This document shows positions 34,900 through 44,022 of a DNA stretch of 64,000 nucleotides, one piece after another. Position 1 is the stretch's first letter. Each line of letters starts with the position of its first letter. The DNA is from JAEXOD01 sp963667875. Its GTDB lineage: Bacteria; Bacteroidota; Ignavibacteria; Ignavibacteriales; Melioribacteraceae. The stretch covers positions 677,317 to 741,316 of the forward strand of contig CAXXGC010000002.1 of NCBI GenBank assembly GCA_963667875.2, written 5' to 3'. The position numbers and the translations under genes were made by a program. The notes beneath the pieces are model-generated. The model saw only the letters and a list, made by a program, of their open reading frames with translations, did not search any database and was not told where the DNA came from.

Positions 34900-35012
34900 A
34901 ACAGAACTCCTTATATTGTTTAATGTGTAAATAAATTGTAAAGCCTTTGTTTTAAGTTACAAAAGTTAATTAATTTATGCAAATATTTTTTTTTAATCTA
35001 CAACTTATTCAA

Positions 35013-35495
35013 CTAATATATGGCGACAAGCCTATTATTATTATTTTTAATAATAATTTGTTGTGCATTTATCTTGGCAAAACCGCAATTTTTAATATCA
35101 AGCGTTTCTGCTGCTTTTTTGGAAAGATCTAATTCGCGGCCTCGGCTAAAAGGACCTCTATCATTAATTCTAACTACAACACTTTTACCGTTGTTTTCGT
35201 TAGTTAATTTTAATAATGTACCAAAAGGAAGAGTTTTATGTGCTGCGGTAAGTCCGTTCTGGTTATAAACTTCACCATTAGCTGTACTCTTACCATGAAA
35301 CTCGTCACCGTACCAAGTGGCGGTTACTATTCCCTTGTCAATAAATGAAACATTTAATCCGTTCTTTATTTCAACAAATTTTGTCATATTTTCGGATGCA
35401 TTATTTTCTGCATTTATAACAAAAACAAATAAAAGAACTAACAAAATTTTACCCCCAAGTAAAAATAATAATAAATATTTTTTCCTTTTACTCAA
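35013..35495 (-). CDS. RlpA-like double-psi beta-barrel protein (septal ring lytic transglycosylase family)
   Basis: A 160-residue protein starting at TTG 35495 with AGAGG upstream. A signal anchor (about residues 6-26) is followed by a double-psi beta-barrel: TATWYGDEFHGKSTANGE, AAHKTLPFGTLLKLTN, VVVRINDRGPFSRGRELDLS. The conserved Asp of NDRGPF is the catalytic residue in RlpA transglycosylases acting on peptide-stripped peptidoglycan. No SPOR domain is present, which makes this a short RlpA. It probably acts in cell wall remodelling. Confidence 0.88.
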   Translation of the reverse strand: MSKRKKYLLLFLLGGKILLVLLFVFVINAENNASENMTKFVEIKNGLNVSFIDKGIVTATWYGDEFHGKSTANGEVYNQNGLTAAHKTLPFGTLLKLTNENNGKSVVVRINDRGPFSRGRELDLSKKAAETLDIKNCGFAKINAQQIIIKNNNNRLVAIY

Positions 35496-36311
35496 GTAAA
35501 ACCTCTTGTTTTGTTGTAGTTTACTATTATGTAGATTTTATCATATTTTGGTTTAATTAACTATTTATTCAAAATATGGCAAATCACTAAAAATGTACTG
35601 TCTGTATGACTCTGTAATTACAAGGTATCAAAGAGCTTTTAATTCAAGTTTTACAATTATTGTAAAACTTAATTTCAATATAATACAATTATTTTAAAAT
35701 GCAAAATATTTTTTTTGCGATTAATTGTTCATGTTTTAATCTTATGTGTTAATTGATTGCTGTAATTAGTTACAATATAACAACTTACGCAATTTCTTTA
35801 CCGACTTGCGAGCAATTGCCATAAATTTGGTGGGGATATATTAAATAACCTTTCCGCTTGATAGTGAGGAATGTTTATTTTACCTCGTGTAATTGCCTCT
35901 TTTATAGCTTAAAAAACGTATGTTAACTTTTTTATTTTCCTCATTCATATTTCAAATAACAGATGTTAACATATCTTATTGTTAATAATTATTAAGATAT
36001 ATATGGCGATTTGCATGTTATTTATTGATTAAAATTTTATCTTTCCTCATATTATTTAATTTTACGTTAATTTTAACCTCATTATTAAGCATAAACAATT
36101 CAATTTTATTGTATTAACTTAAATTAAATATTAACACTTTTATAAATTTTTGGGAAATTTTATAGGTTATTTTCGCTTTTTACTACATTTACATATTGCA
36201 AACATATTTCAATTAGATTAAAATATTATAATTCAAATCTTATTTTATTTAAAATCACAAATCCTTTTGTTATCTTTAAAGTTAGATTTATACATTATTA
36301 GGAGAACAGAT
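35496..36311. other. long AT-rich gap, no gene seen
   Basis: About 800 bp of about 25% G+C between divergent genes. I see no open frame with a ribosome-binding site, no palindrome of note and no member of the dispersed repeats. It must contain the promoters of the RlpA-like gene and of the glycosyltransferase operon. Confidence 0.5.
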
Positions 36312-37766
36312 ATGAGAATAACAGCTTTTTTGGCGTATAATGGGTTGCCGCATACCAAAGAGTTAAGTGACCAATTGTTAAAATCAGGGTTGGTAAAAGA
36401 AATTTATTTAGTAACATCACAAAATGACATTGAAGTATTGCCGGGTTGTAAATTATTAACAGAATCTTCAATGCAAAGCAGCAAAACAATTAATAAAATT
36501 GCTGAATTATCTAATACTGAATATTCTTTAGTTTTGTCACAAGATACACAAATCGATTTTGGACAGTTTGCAATTGAAAGATTTATTGGCGTTGCAGACG
36601 ATACCAGTGCAGGATTAGTATATTCCGATTATTTTGAAATTAAAGATGGTGTTTCTACAATTCACCCTGTAATTGACTGTCAAAAAGGGAGTTTACGCGA
36701 TGATTTTGAATTTGGTTATATTCTATTCTATCGCAGTTCTGTTTTAAAAGAAGTTTATTCAGCCATTACGGTTGATTACTCTTTTGCGGCATTATACGAT
36801 TTGAGGTTAAAAGTATCGCAAAAGGCCGAATTATTTAGAATTAACGAATATTTGTATTCTTTAATTGAAAATGACGCAAGAAAATCCGGCGAAAAACTTT
36901 TTGATTACGTTAATCCGCGTAACAGACAAGTTCAAGTTGAAATGGAAATTGCATGTACCGAACATTTAAAAGCTATTGGCGGTTATTTAAAACCTGAATT
37001 CAAAGACATCGATTTTTCCGATATCCATTTTGAATATGAAGCATCAGTAATAATCCCTGTTAAAAACAGAGTAAAAACTATATCAGATGCAATTGCTTCT
37101 GTTTTAAATCAAAAAACCAGCTGCAAATTTAATTTAATAATTGTTGATAATTATTCCAATGACGGTACTACAGAAATTATAAAAGAATATGCATCAAAAG
37201 ATAATAGATTAATCCATTTAATACCGGAAAGAAAAGATTTGGGTATTGGTGGATGCTGGAATGTAGCGGTTCACAATCCTTTATGCGGAAAATTTGCAAT
37301 TCAGTTGGATAGTGACGATTTATATTACAATGAAAACACTGTACAAACTGTTGTTGATGCTTTTTATCAGCAAAAATGCGCAATGGTTGTTGGCACTTAT
37401 CAAATGGCTAATTTTAAGCTGGAAGAAATACCTCCCGGAATAATTGACCATAAAGAATGGACTCCTGAAAACGGCAGAAATAATGCTTTAAGAATTAATG
37501 GATTAGGCGCACCTCGTGCTTTTTATACACCGTTATTACGTAAAATAAAAATTCCTAATGTTAGTTATGGAGAAGATTACGCAGTTGGTTTAGCAATATC
37601 CCGCGAATACCAGATTGGACGCATTTATACACCAATATATATTTGCAGAAGATGGGATGGCAATTCCGATTCAGCACTTGATATTGTAAAACAAAATGCA
37701 CACAATACATATAAAGATAGAGTTCGTACTATTGAATTAATTGCCCGCATTAACAGGAACAAGTAA
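36312..37766 (+). CDS. family 2 glycosyltransferase with extra N-terminal domain
   Basis: A 484-residue cytoplasmic protein. Residues from about 235 are a GT-A glycosyltransferase: EASVIIPVKNRVKTISDAI, LIIVDNYSNDGTTEII, and the metal-binding DSDD at 333-336. The first 230 residues form a second GT-A-like or nucleotidyltransferase-like half (AFLAYNGLPHTKELSDQLLK, then YSLVLSQDTQIDFGQ) that may be a degenerate copy. The ATG at 36312 has AGGAG upstream. A DUF4922 gene begins 4 bp after the stop. It probably transfers a sugar from a nucleotide sugar, with an unknown acceptor. Confidence 0.85.
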   Translation: MRITAFLAYNGLPHTKELSDQLLKSGLVKEIYLVTSQNDIEVLPGCKLLTESSMQSSKTINKIAELSNTEYSLVLSQDTQIDFGQFAIERFIGVADDTSAGLVYSDYFEIKDGVSTIHPVIDCQKGSLRDDFEFGYILFYRSSVLKEVYSAITVDYSFAALYDLRLKVSQKAELFRINEYLYSLIENDARKSGEKLFDYVNPRNRQVQVEMEIACTEHLKAIGGYLKPEFKDIDFSDIHFEYEASVIIPVKNRVKTISDAIASVLNQKTSCKFNLIIVDNYSNDGTTEIIKEYASKDNRLIHLIPERKDLGIGGCWNVAVHNPLCGKFAIQLDSDDLYYNENTVQTVVDAFYQQKCAMVVGTYQMANFKLEEIPPGIIDHKEWTPENGRNNALRINGLGAPRAFYTPLLRKIKIPNVSYGEDYAVGLAISREYQIGRIYTPIYICRRWDGNSDSALDIVKQNAHNTYKDRVRTIELIARINRNK

Positions 37767-37770
37767 TAAT

Positions 37771-38775
37771 ATGGTAGAAAGTTTGTTATTATCGGAAACA
37801 GAACTGTTTAAAAACGGCAGTTCTGTTTCTCTTGCCGATCAAATGCAAGTTTTATTACAACAACAATTTGCCACATGGGAATTGTTAAATAAAAATTATA
37901 CCGATTTAAATACGGTTAAAATTAGAACGTTTGAATTTGCTGATTTTAAAATTCATGTGCAGTTTAACCCCTCGCGTATTACTTCATCGGCGGCAAAAGT
38001 TGATGCAGCATCTATTAAGGCACGCAAATCTTTTTTGCATTATAATAATTTACCTGAAGTTCAAAAAGGAATATTGTATAAAAACGATTATTTAATTTTA
38101 TGTAATCCTTATCCAATTTTTAACGAACATTTTACAATCCCGATTATTGAACAAACACCACAGACAATTATTGGCAGATTTGAAGATTTTTTAAATCTAA
38201 CAAAAGATATATCCGAAAAATATGTTGTTTTTTATAACGGACCTAAATGCGGCGCATCAGCTCCCGATCACATGCATTTTCAGGCCGGCAATAAAAATTT
38301 TATGCCTATTGATAGCGAATATGATTCAGTTGTTAAACACTATGGCAAATTGGAATTTTCTTCCGAAGACACTTTGGTTTATTCGGTTGATAATTATTTA
38401 CGCCGTTTTTTTTCAATTGAATCAACCAATTTTAATAGGGCGGAAAAATACTTTTACAAATTATTAGATGAAATAAAAAATACGACATCCGACCCGGCTG
38501 AACCGATGTTAAACATACTTGGTTATTATAGAGATGGAAAGTGGATTATTGTTATTTTCCCCCGCCAAAAACATCGCCCAACCTATTATTTTGAGGAAGG
38601 GGATAAAAATATTTTATTAAGTCCTGCTTCGGTGGATATGGGTGGAGTTCTTATTACACCATTGGAAAAAGATTTTAATAAAATTACTAAAGAAGAGATT
38701 ATAGATATATTTAGTCAGGTAACTATTGAAAAAACTACTTTTGACAAAATTTGTTTGGAAATAAACAAATGGTGA
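37771..38775 (+). CDS. DUF4922/HIT-superfamily nucleotidyl phosphorylase-like protein
   Basis: A 334-residue protein of the DUF4922 type. The HIT-like active-site motif is His167-Met-His169-Phe-Gln171, preceded by GPKCGASAPD, as in GDP-sugar phosphorylase/ATP adenylyltransferase relatives. The LKNDYLILCNPYPIFNEHFT-type segment and the basic IFPRQKHRP motif near the C-terminus are also family marks. I take ATG 37771 as start, 4 bp after the glycosyltransferase stop. The tight pairing suggests that the protein makes, or breaks down, the nucleotide sugar used by its partner. Confidence 0.8.
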   Translation: MVESLLLSETELFKNGSSVSLADQMQVLLQQQFATWELLNKNYTDLNTVKIRTFEFADFKIHVQFNPSRITSSAAKVDAASIKARKSFLHYNNLPEVQKGILYKNDYLILCNPYPIFNEHFTIPIIEQTPQTIIGRFEDFLNLTKDISEKYVVFYNGPKCGASAPDHMHFQAGNKNFMPIDSEYDSVVKHYGKLEFSSEDTLVYSVDNYLRRFFSIESTNFNRAEKYFYKLLDEIKNTTSDPAEPMLNILGYYRDGKWIIVIFPRQKHRPTYYFEEGDKNILLSPASVDMGGVLITPLEKDFNKITKEEIIDIFSQVTIEKTTFDKICLEINKW

Positions 38776-38810
38776 ATTCCAAATTAAAAGAATAAAAAGT
38801 GGTTAATTTA

Positions 38811-38925
38811 ATAACCGTAGGCAATTCACAATTATTTTTCAAACCCATTTCAGCAATATTATATGTTCTTTCATGTATAAATAATAGAACGTTGATTACA
38901 CAGATTTGGCGGATTTTCGCAGATC
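38811..38925. repeat. mixed dispersed repeats downstream of the DUF4922 gene
   Basis: AATAACCGTAGGCAATTCA (from about 38810) matches AATAACCGGAGGCAATTCA near 45856 with one change. A GAACGTTGATTACACAGATT element with GCGGATTTTCGCAGAT then follows (38886-38925), another copy of the GAACGCTGAT-type family. All of it is noncoding. Confidence 0.55.
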
Positions 38926-39020
38926 TAAAACTTATCGCCAATTAGTAGTTAACTGATTGTATTAAATAATCACGAAGGGATGAAATTATTGTAGCAAAAC
39001 AGAGGAACAAAAGCCATAAA

Positions 39021-39033
39021 ACCCCGACGGGGT
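39021..39033. repeat. ACCCCGACGGGGT palindrome
   Basis: A perfect 13-bp palindrome (odd centre) followed by GACATT. The same kind of core occurs at 45485-45557 and at 52475-52488, and it forms the IS insertion site at 52608-52617. Confidence 0.5.
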
Positions 39034-39063
39034 GACATTATTTATTGTATCAAAAAAGCAGTA

Positions 39064-40200
39064 TTAAATTTTACATATTTCAATAATACTTATATCGTCA
39101 TCAAATTTATTATCGCTATAATTAGAAAACTCTTTTACAACTTCAGTTAAAGAGTTTTCTTTTTTTACAGACTCCAACAATATTTTTTCAAACCTATCTT
39201 TACCAAACATTTCACCTTCGTTATTTCGTGTTTCAATAATTCCGTCCGTAAAAACATATAATTTATCGCCTTGGTTTAATGTAAATTCAACATCTTCATA
39301 TTGTCCAACATCCGAAAATCCAAGAAGTACACCTTCCGACCTGATCGATTCTGCTTTATTGGATATTAACAAAAGAGGTAAATCACCGGCTCCGCAATAT
39401 TTAATGCTATTTTCGTTTTTGTTTAAAATAATAATTGATAACGTAATAAAGACTTCAGATATTCTTTCATCTTTATAGATAGACTCGTTTATTCTTTCCA
39501 TAATATTTTTTGCGGAAATTGTGTTATCTGACTGAAAAGCAAATCTGACAGCACTTCTAACATAACCCGCATAAGCAACCGCAAAATACCACGCACCCCA
39601 CTTTTTACCCATCACATCACCAAGAACCACAACCAAATTATTTTCATCTAAATGAATGTAATCAATAAAATCCCCTCCCGGGATTTTATCAAACGGTTGG
39701 AAATATTGATTTATTTTATAACCGCTAAAATCGGGTGTGTTTTCCGGTGCCAAGGTCGTTCTTAATGAATCTGCTGCATGCTGTACTTCTTCTACTGCTT
39801 TTTCTCTTTCTCTTTTAATGCTTTTAAATATTGAATCGATTTTAGCTAACACAATTTTAGGTGATGAGGTTTTTACTATATAATCTTCAATAGCCATATT
39901 ATAACCTTCCAACACATCGTCCTCGGTCCCCTTGGCGGTTAAAAAAACAAAAGGAATTATAGCTAAATCGGAATCAGCCAATAACATCTTACGAAATTCA
40001 AAACCATCAACATCCGGCATCATAATGTCACTAATAATTAAATCCGGCTTATCAGCTTTAACCTTATTAAAACCAACAAGTCCGTTTTCTGCAAAAGTAA
40101 CAGAATATCCGGCTTTAGTTAACACATAATTAAATAGCCTGGCAATATTTGGTTCATCTTCAACCAAAAGAATTTTGTATTTATATTCTTTATCATTCAT
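39064..40200 (-). CDS. response regulator with PP2C/SpoIIE-type phosphatase output
   Basis: A 378-residue protein. The receiver domain at about 8-128 has Asp58 in IISDIMMPDVDG. A linker helix leads to a PP2C/SpoIIE phosphatase with GGDFIDYI, VVVLGDVMGKKWGAWYFA, YVFTDGIIETRN and DDISIIEI, which hold the metal-binding aspartates. In partner-switching pathways such phosphatases dephosphorylate STAS proteins. The STAS gene lies 29 bp upstream on the same strand. Phosphorylation by a histidine kinase, possibly the one at the head of this operon, would switch the phosphatase on. Confidence 0.92.
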   Translation of the reverse strand: MNDKEYKYKILLVEDEPNIARLFNYVLTKAGYSVTFAENGLVGFNKVKADKPDLIISDIMMPDVDGFEFRKMLLADSDLAIIPFVFLTAKGTEDDVLEGYNMAIEDYIVKTSSPKIVLAKIDSIFKSIKREREKAVEEVQHAADSLRTTLAPENTPDFSGYKINQYFQPFDKIPGGDFIDYIHLDENNLVVVLGDVMGKKWGAWYFAVAYAGYVRSAVRFAFQSDNTISAKNIMERINESIYKDERISEVFITLSIIILNKNENSIKYCGAGDLPLLLISNKAESIRSEGVLLGFSDVGQYEDVEFTLNQGDKLYVFTDGIIETRNNEGEMFGKDRFEKILLESVKKENSLTEVVKEFSNYSDNKFDDDISIIEICKI

Positions 40201-40229
40201 CTATAACTACTCGATGTATAAATTGAAAT

Positions 40230-40571
40230 TTATGAATTGAAACTTTTTACCGCTTCTTCAACTTCAGTAAACGATTCAAATACTCTAAACATTCTTGTAA
40301 GTTCAAACATTGCTCTAACTGCCGGTTTAAAACCAACCAGTTTAAGATCACCATTAACTTTTGCTACTTTTTTAAGAGTATTAACAATTACACCTAAAAA
40401 TGTCGAATCAATAAATTCGCAATCAGTTAAATCAATAATAATTTTTTTATATCCTTCATTAATTCTTTCAGCCAATTGTTTTTTAAGGAATTCAGACTCA
40501 ACAAGAGTAGCTCGTTCCAATTGAATTATAGTAATTAATATATCGCCTGCTTTTTCTTCCCTTATAGCCAT
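40230..40571 (-). CDS. STAS-domain anti-sigma-factor antagonist
   Basis: A 113-residue single STAS domain. The regulatory serine is Ser56 in CEFIDSTFLG, with Thr57 next to it. The Asp55-Ser56 pair is the usual phosphorylation site. GAG precedes the ATG. It sits between a sigma-54 activator and a REC-PP2C phosphatase, the standard neighbours for a partner-switching module, but no RsbW-like serine kinase is in this operon. The product should therefore be a switch protein whose binding partner lies elsewhere. Confidence 0.92.
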   Translation of the reverse strand: MAIREEKAGDILITIIQLERATLVESEFLKKQLAERINEGYKKIIIDLTDCEFIDSTFLGVIVNTLKKVAKVNGDLKLVGFKPAVRAMFELTRMFRVFESFTEVEEAVKSFNS

Positions 40572-40594
40572 AATATATCTCCAACAAAATTTAT

Positions 40595-41980
40595 TTATTC
40601 TTTTTTATGTTCAATTTCATATTTTTCCATTAAACGATACAGCGTTGCTCTTCCCAAGTCCAAACGTTTGGCAGCTTCAACAATATTTCCTTTTGTAACA
40701 TTTAAGGCGTGTTTAATTGCCTCTTCTTTTAATTTTTCAAAAGGAACAATTTCATCATTTTCAAAAACCCCGCCTTTAATAGAAACAAAGTCAATTTCCG
40801 CTTCTTTTTCTTTTATTTGCGGAGGTAATACTTCATTATCAATCATTTCATTATCTGTCAAAATAACACATCTTTCAATGGTATTTTCCAATTCTCTAAC
40901 GTTACCATACCAAGGATAGTCGTATAACAACTTTAATGTTTTCTTTTCAACACCTTTAATTGTTTTATTATGTTTTTTATTAAACAACTCTATAAAATGG
41001 TTTATAAGTACAACAATATCACCTTTTCTTTCGCGCAAAGGAGGAATATGTACAGGAAATGAATTTAATCTGTAATACAAATCTTCTCTAAATTTACGCT
41101 GCTTAACCATTTCGCTTAAATCGCGGTTTGTTGCCGAAATTATTCTGACTTCGGTTTTAATTATCTCATTGCCGCCAACACGTTCAAATTCTTTTTGCTG
41201 AATTACACGCAATATCTTTGCCTGTAACGCCATTTCCATTTCACCAATTTCATCAAGAAATAAAGTGCCTCCGTTAGCAAGTTCAAACTTGCCAATCTTT
41301 TTTTGATAAGCACCCGTAAACGATCCTTTTTCGTGCCCAAACAACTCGCTTTCCAATAATTCGCGGGGAATTGAAGCACAATTTACCACAACAAAAGCTT
41401 CCGATTTCCGTAATCCATTATAGTGTATTGCCCTGGCAATAAGTTCCTTACCTGTTCCGCTTTCACCACTTACCAATACAGTAATGTCGTTATCTAAAAC
41501 TTTACTCATTAATTTAAATACATCCTGCATTGTTTTATCGGCCGAAACAATATTACTAAAACTATATTCTTTTATTAAATTGTTTTCAAGTTCTTTTATC
41601 TTTTTTAATAAATTATAATTTTGTATAGCGTTTTTTATTGCCGGTTCCAATCTGTTTTTATCAATAGGTTTAGGGAAATAATCATAAGCTCCAAGTCTTA
41701 TCGATTCCATTGCAACATCAATACTTCCCTGTGCTGAAAGTATTATTACAGGTATATTATTATTCTTTTTTTTGATTTCCCTAAGTATATCAATTCCATT
41801 CATGTCGGGCAGCATAATATCAAGCAGTATCAAATCAGGATCTTCATCGCCAAAGGTTTTTAACAAATCGGTTCCATTTGTAAAAGTTTTTACTTTATAA
41901 CCCCACTGATTTTTAACCCAATGAGTTATTAACTTTAATATGGATGGTTCATCATCAACAATAAGAATTAGTTTTTCCAA
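40595..41980 (-). CDS. sigma-54-dependent NtrC-family response regulator
   Basis: A 461-residue activator. Receiver domain with Asp54 in LLDIMLPDMNG, AAA+ domain with Walker A at 172-179 (GESGTGKE), the sigma-54-contacting GSFTGA at 219-224, and Walker B in GGTLFLDEIGEM. A Fis-type helix-turn-helix at the end (VEAAKRLDLGRATLYRLMEK) binds DNA. I place the start at TTG 41980: GGAG lies 8 bases before it, whereas a longer frame would overlap the kinase gene. It activates RNA polymerase with RpoN after phosphorylation by the kinase encoded 16 bp upstream. Confidence 0.93.
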   Translation of the reverse strand: MEKLILIVDDEPSILKLITHWVKNQWGYKVKTFTNGTDLLKTFGDEDPDLILLDIMLPDMNGIDILREIKKKNNNIPVIILSAQGSIDVAMESIRLGAYDYFPKPIDKNRLEPAIKNAIQNYNLLKKIKELENNLIKEYSFSNIVSADKTMQDVFKLMSKVLDNDITVLVSGESGTGKELIARAIHYNGLRKSEAFVVVNCASIPRELLESELFGHEKGSFTGAYQKKIGKFELANGGTLFLDEIGEMEMALQAKILRVIQQKEFERVGGNEIIKTEVRIISATNRDLSEMVKQRKFREDLYYRLNSFPVHIPPLRERKGDIVVLINHFIELFNKKHNKTIKGVEKKTLKLLYDYPWYGNVRELENTIERCVILTDNEMIDNEVLPPQIKEKEAEIDFVSIKGGVFENDEIVPFEKLKEEAIKHALNVTKGNIVEAAKRLDLGRATLYRLMEKYEIEHKKE

Positions 41981-41996
41981 TTTAACATCTCCATAA

Positions 41997-43952
41997 TTAT
42001 TCCTTAGGAAGTCGTACAATAAAGGTTGTACCCTTATTAACTTCACTATCTACTCTTATTAAACCTTTATGTGAATCAATAATCTGTTTGGCTACCGATA
42101 GTCCAAATCCTGCTCCGGGTATTTGAGTTCCGGGTCTATTAATTTTACTGAATTTTTGGAATATTTTTCCTAAATCTTCTTTTGGAATTCCTATTCCGGT
42201 ATCATTTATTACTATTTCCACTTCTTTAAGAAAATCTTGCGTTATAATTGTAACCAAACCGCCTGCTTTTGTAAATTTAACAGCATTTGATAAAAGATTT
42301 GAAAATACCTTTGTAATTCTTTCTTTATCACCGTTTACAATCATTTCAGCATCAGGAATTTGTATGTTTATTTTTAATCCCTTGGCTTCTGCCAATTTGG
42401 TAAATGATTCAGCCAGCTCTCTTAAAACCGAAATTAAATCAAACTTTTGTTTTATTAAGTTTTCGGCTCCTCCTTCAAGCTTGGAGAAATCTAAAATATC
42501 ATTAATTAACCGAGCTAATCTTTTCCCTTCATCTAATATTATAGTATTAAACTCGTGTATTAATTCAATAGGCAATTCTTTATCCGAAACAATTGTTTCT
42601 GCAAATCCCACAATGCTTGCCAACGGTGTTCGCAGTTCGTGTGAAACATTAGAAATAAAATCATTTTTTAATCTGTTTAATTCTTCCAATACCGATATTT
42701 GATGTTTGGCTCTATCTTTTTCTATTGAAATAAGCCTGTTAACCTCTAACAATTTAGAACTTAATTCTTTAACTTTAATATCGTTGCGGGTTTTTTCAGT
42801 AACATCTTCGCCAATACCAATCATTCCTGTAATATTATTGTCGTACTTAATTGATTTTCCATTGATTTCAAAATCAATTTTATTCTTAAATCTGTCAACA
42901 ATTTTAACTTTAAAAGAAATTTTACTCCCAATTTCCAATATCTGCTGGAAAGCAATTGCAACATCAGCTTTACTGTCATCGTCAATAAACTCTAAAAAAT
43001 GTCTTCCAATCAGTTCATCTTTACTAAAACCCAAAATAATTGAACCGATATCATTAATAAAATTAAAATAACCGTTATTATCTAAAATAAACAATAAGCT
43101 GTTATATGTATCGCTAAAAACTTTTAAAGTTTCTTCAGCTTTATCTAATTTTTGCTGAATTACTTTTTCTTTGGATATATTTTTAATTATTCCAACTATT
43201 TGTTTAAGTTTCCCGTCTTCAAATATTGGGATGCCCAGCTGTCGAATATATTTTTCAATTCCAAGATTGCTTCTTATCTGAAATTCAACATTACTTATTT
43301 TATTTTCTTTCAGTTCATTTCTAAAACAATCAAACTTATTCAGGTTTTGAGGAATTATTCTGCTTGTCAGCTGTTTAGTTTCTATAACAGTATCAATACT
43401 AATATCATCTAAAATATTTGCTATAACATTATTTGAATATTCTAAATATGTAAAATTTTTAACTGTCTTATAAAAGGCTATATCCGAGTTTAGAAGCACT
43501 TCTTTAACCCAGCTAAAATCATTGATCTGATTTTTAACGCTTTCTAACTGTTTTGTTCTGTTTAAGTTTTCAATTTCATTATTTAATAAAATGATAAAAT
43601 CATTTCTAATTTCGGTTAACACCTTATTATTTTTGTAATGTTTTTTTGAAAACGCAAAAAAACAATAAACCAGCCCATCGGAATCGTAAATTTTTTTAAT
43701 ATAATATTGTTTAAATTTATTAGCGGTCAAAAAGTCATTAAAAGATTCATCATTTTCAACTAAAACAGTATCATAATTTAAGGTTGTATAATAAGCCTTG
43801 TTAAACGAAAAAAAACTTTCCGTTTTGGTTATTTTCGTTTCTTTTTCAACAATTATAGAATGAGAATCCTTTTTTATTTCTAAAAGATAACAAAAATTAA
43901 ATTTAGCTGTAAGCGTAATTATTTTTAATAAAGTATTTAAATTATAGCTCAT
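41997..43952 (-). CDS. PAS-domain sensor histidine kinase
   Basis: A 651-residue cytoplasmic kinase. The first 130 residues (KFNFCYLLEI...) form an uncharacterised input region. Two PAS domains lie at about 160-270 and 280-395, the second ending GIGEDVTEKTRND. A coiled coil leads to HisKA with His in NVSHELRTPLASIVGFAE and HATPase with NLLSNAVKFT, DTGIGIP, and GAGFGLSVAKQ. ATG 43952 is preferred over TTG 43961. It is the first gene of the four-gene operon with the NtrC activator, STAS protein and REC-PP2C phosphatase, and presumably phosphorylates one or both receivers. Confidence 0.92.
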   Translation of the reverse strand: MSYNLNTLLKIITLTAKFNFCYLLEIKKDSHSIIVEKETKITKTESFFSFNKAYYTTLNYDTVLVENDESFNDFLTANKFKQYYIKKIYDSDGLVYCFFAFSKKHYKNNKVLTEIRNDFIILLNNEIENLNRTKQLESVKNQINDFSWVKEVLLNSDIAFYKTVKNFTYLEYSNNVIANILDDISIDTVIETKQLTSRIIPQNLNKFDCFRNELKENKISNVEFQIRSNLGIEKYIRQLGIPIFEDGKLKQIVGIIKNISKEKVIQQKLDKAEETLKVFSDTYNSLLFILDNNGYFNFINDIGSIILGFSKDELIGRHFLEFIDDDSKADVAIAFQQILEIGSKISFKVKIVDRFKNKIDFEINGKSIKYDNNITGMIGIGEDVTEKTRNDIKVKELSSKLLEVNRLISIEKDRAKHQISVLEELNRLKNDFISNVSHELRTPLASIVGFAETIVSDKELPIELIHEFNTIILDEGKRLARLINDILDFSKLEGGAENLIKQKFDLISVLRELAESFTKLAEAKGLKINIQIPDAEMIVNGDKERITKVFSNLLSNAVKFTKAGGLVTIITQDFLKEVEIVINDTGIGIPKEDLGKIFQKFSKINRPGTQIPGAGFGLSVAKQIIDSHKGLIRVDSEVNKGTTFIVRLPKE

Positions 43953-44022
43953 TTTTCTCAAAAACTTGGTATTATAAGATAATATTTTTTTTTAATAAAA
44001 ATGAAATCACTTTATAATAATT

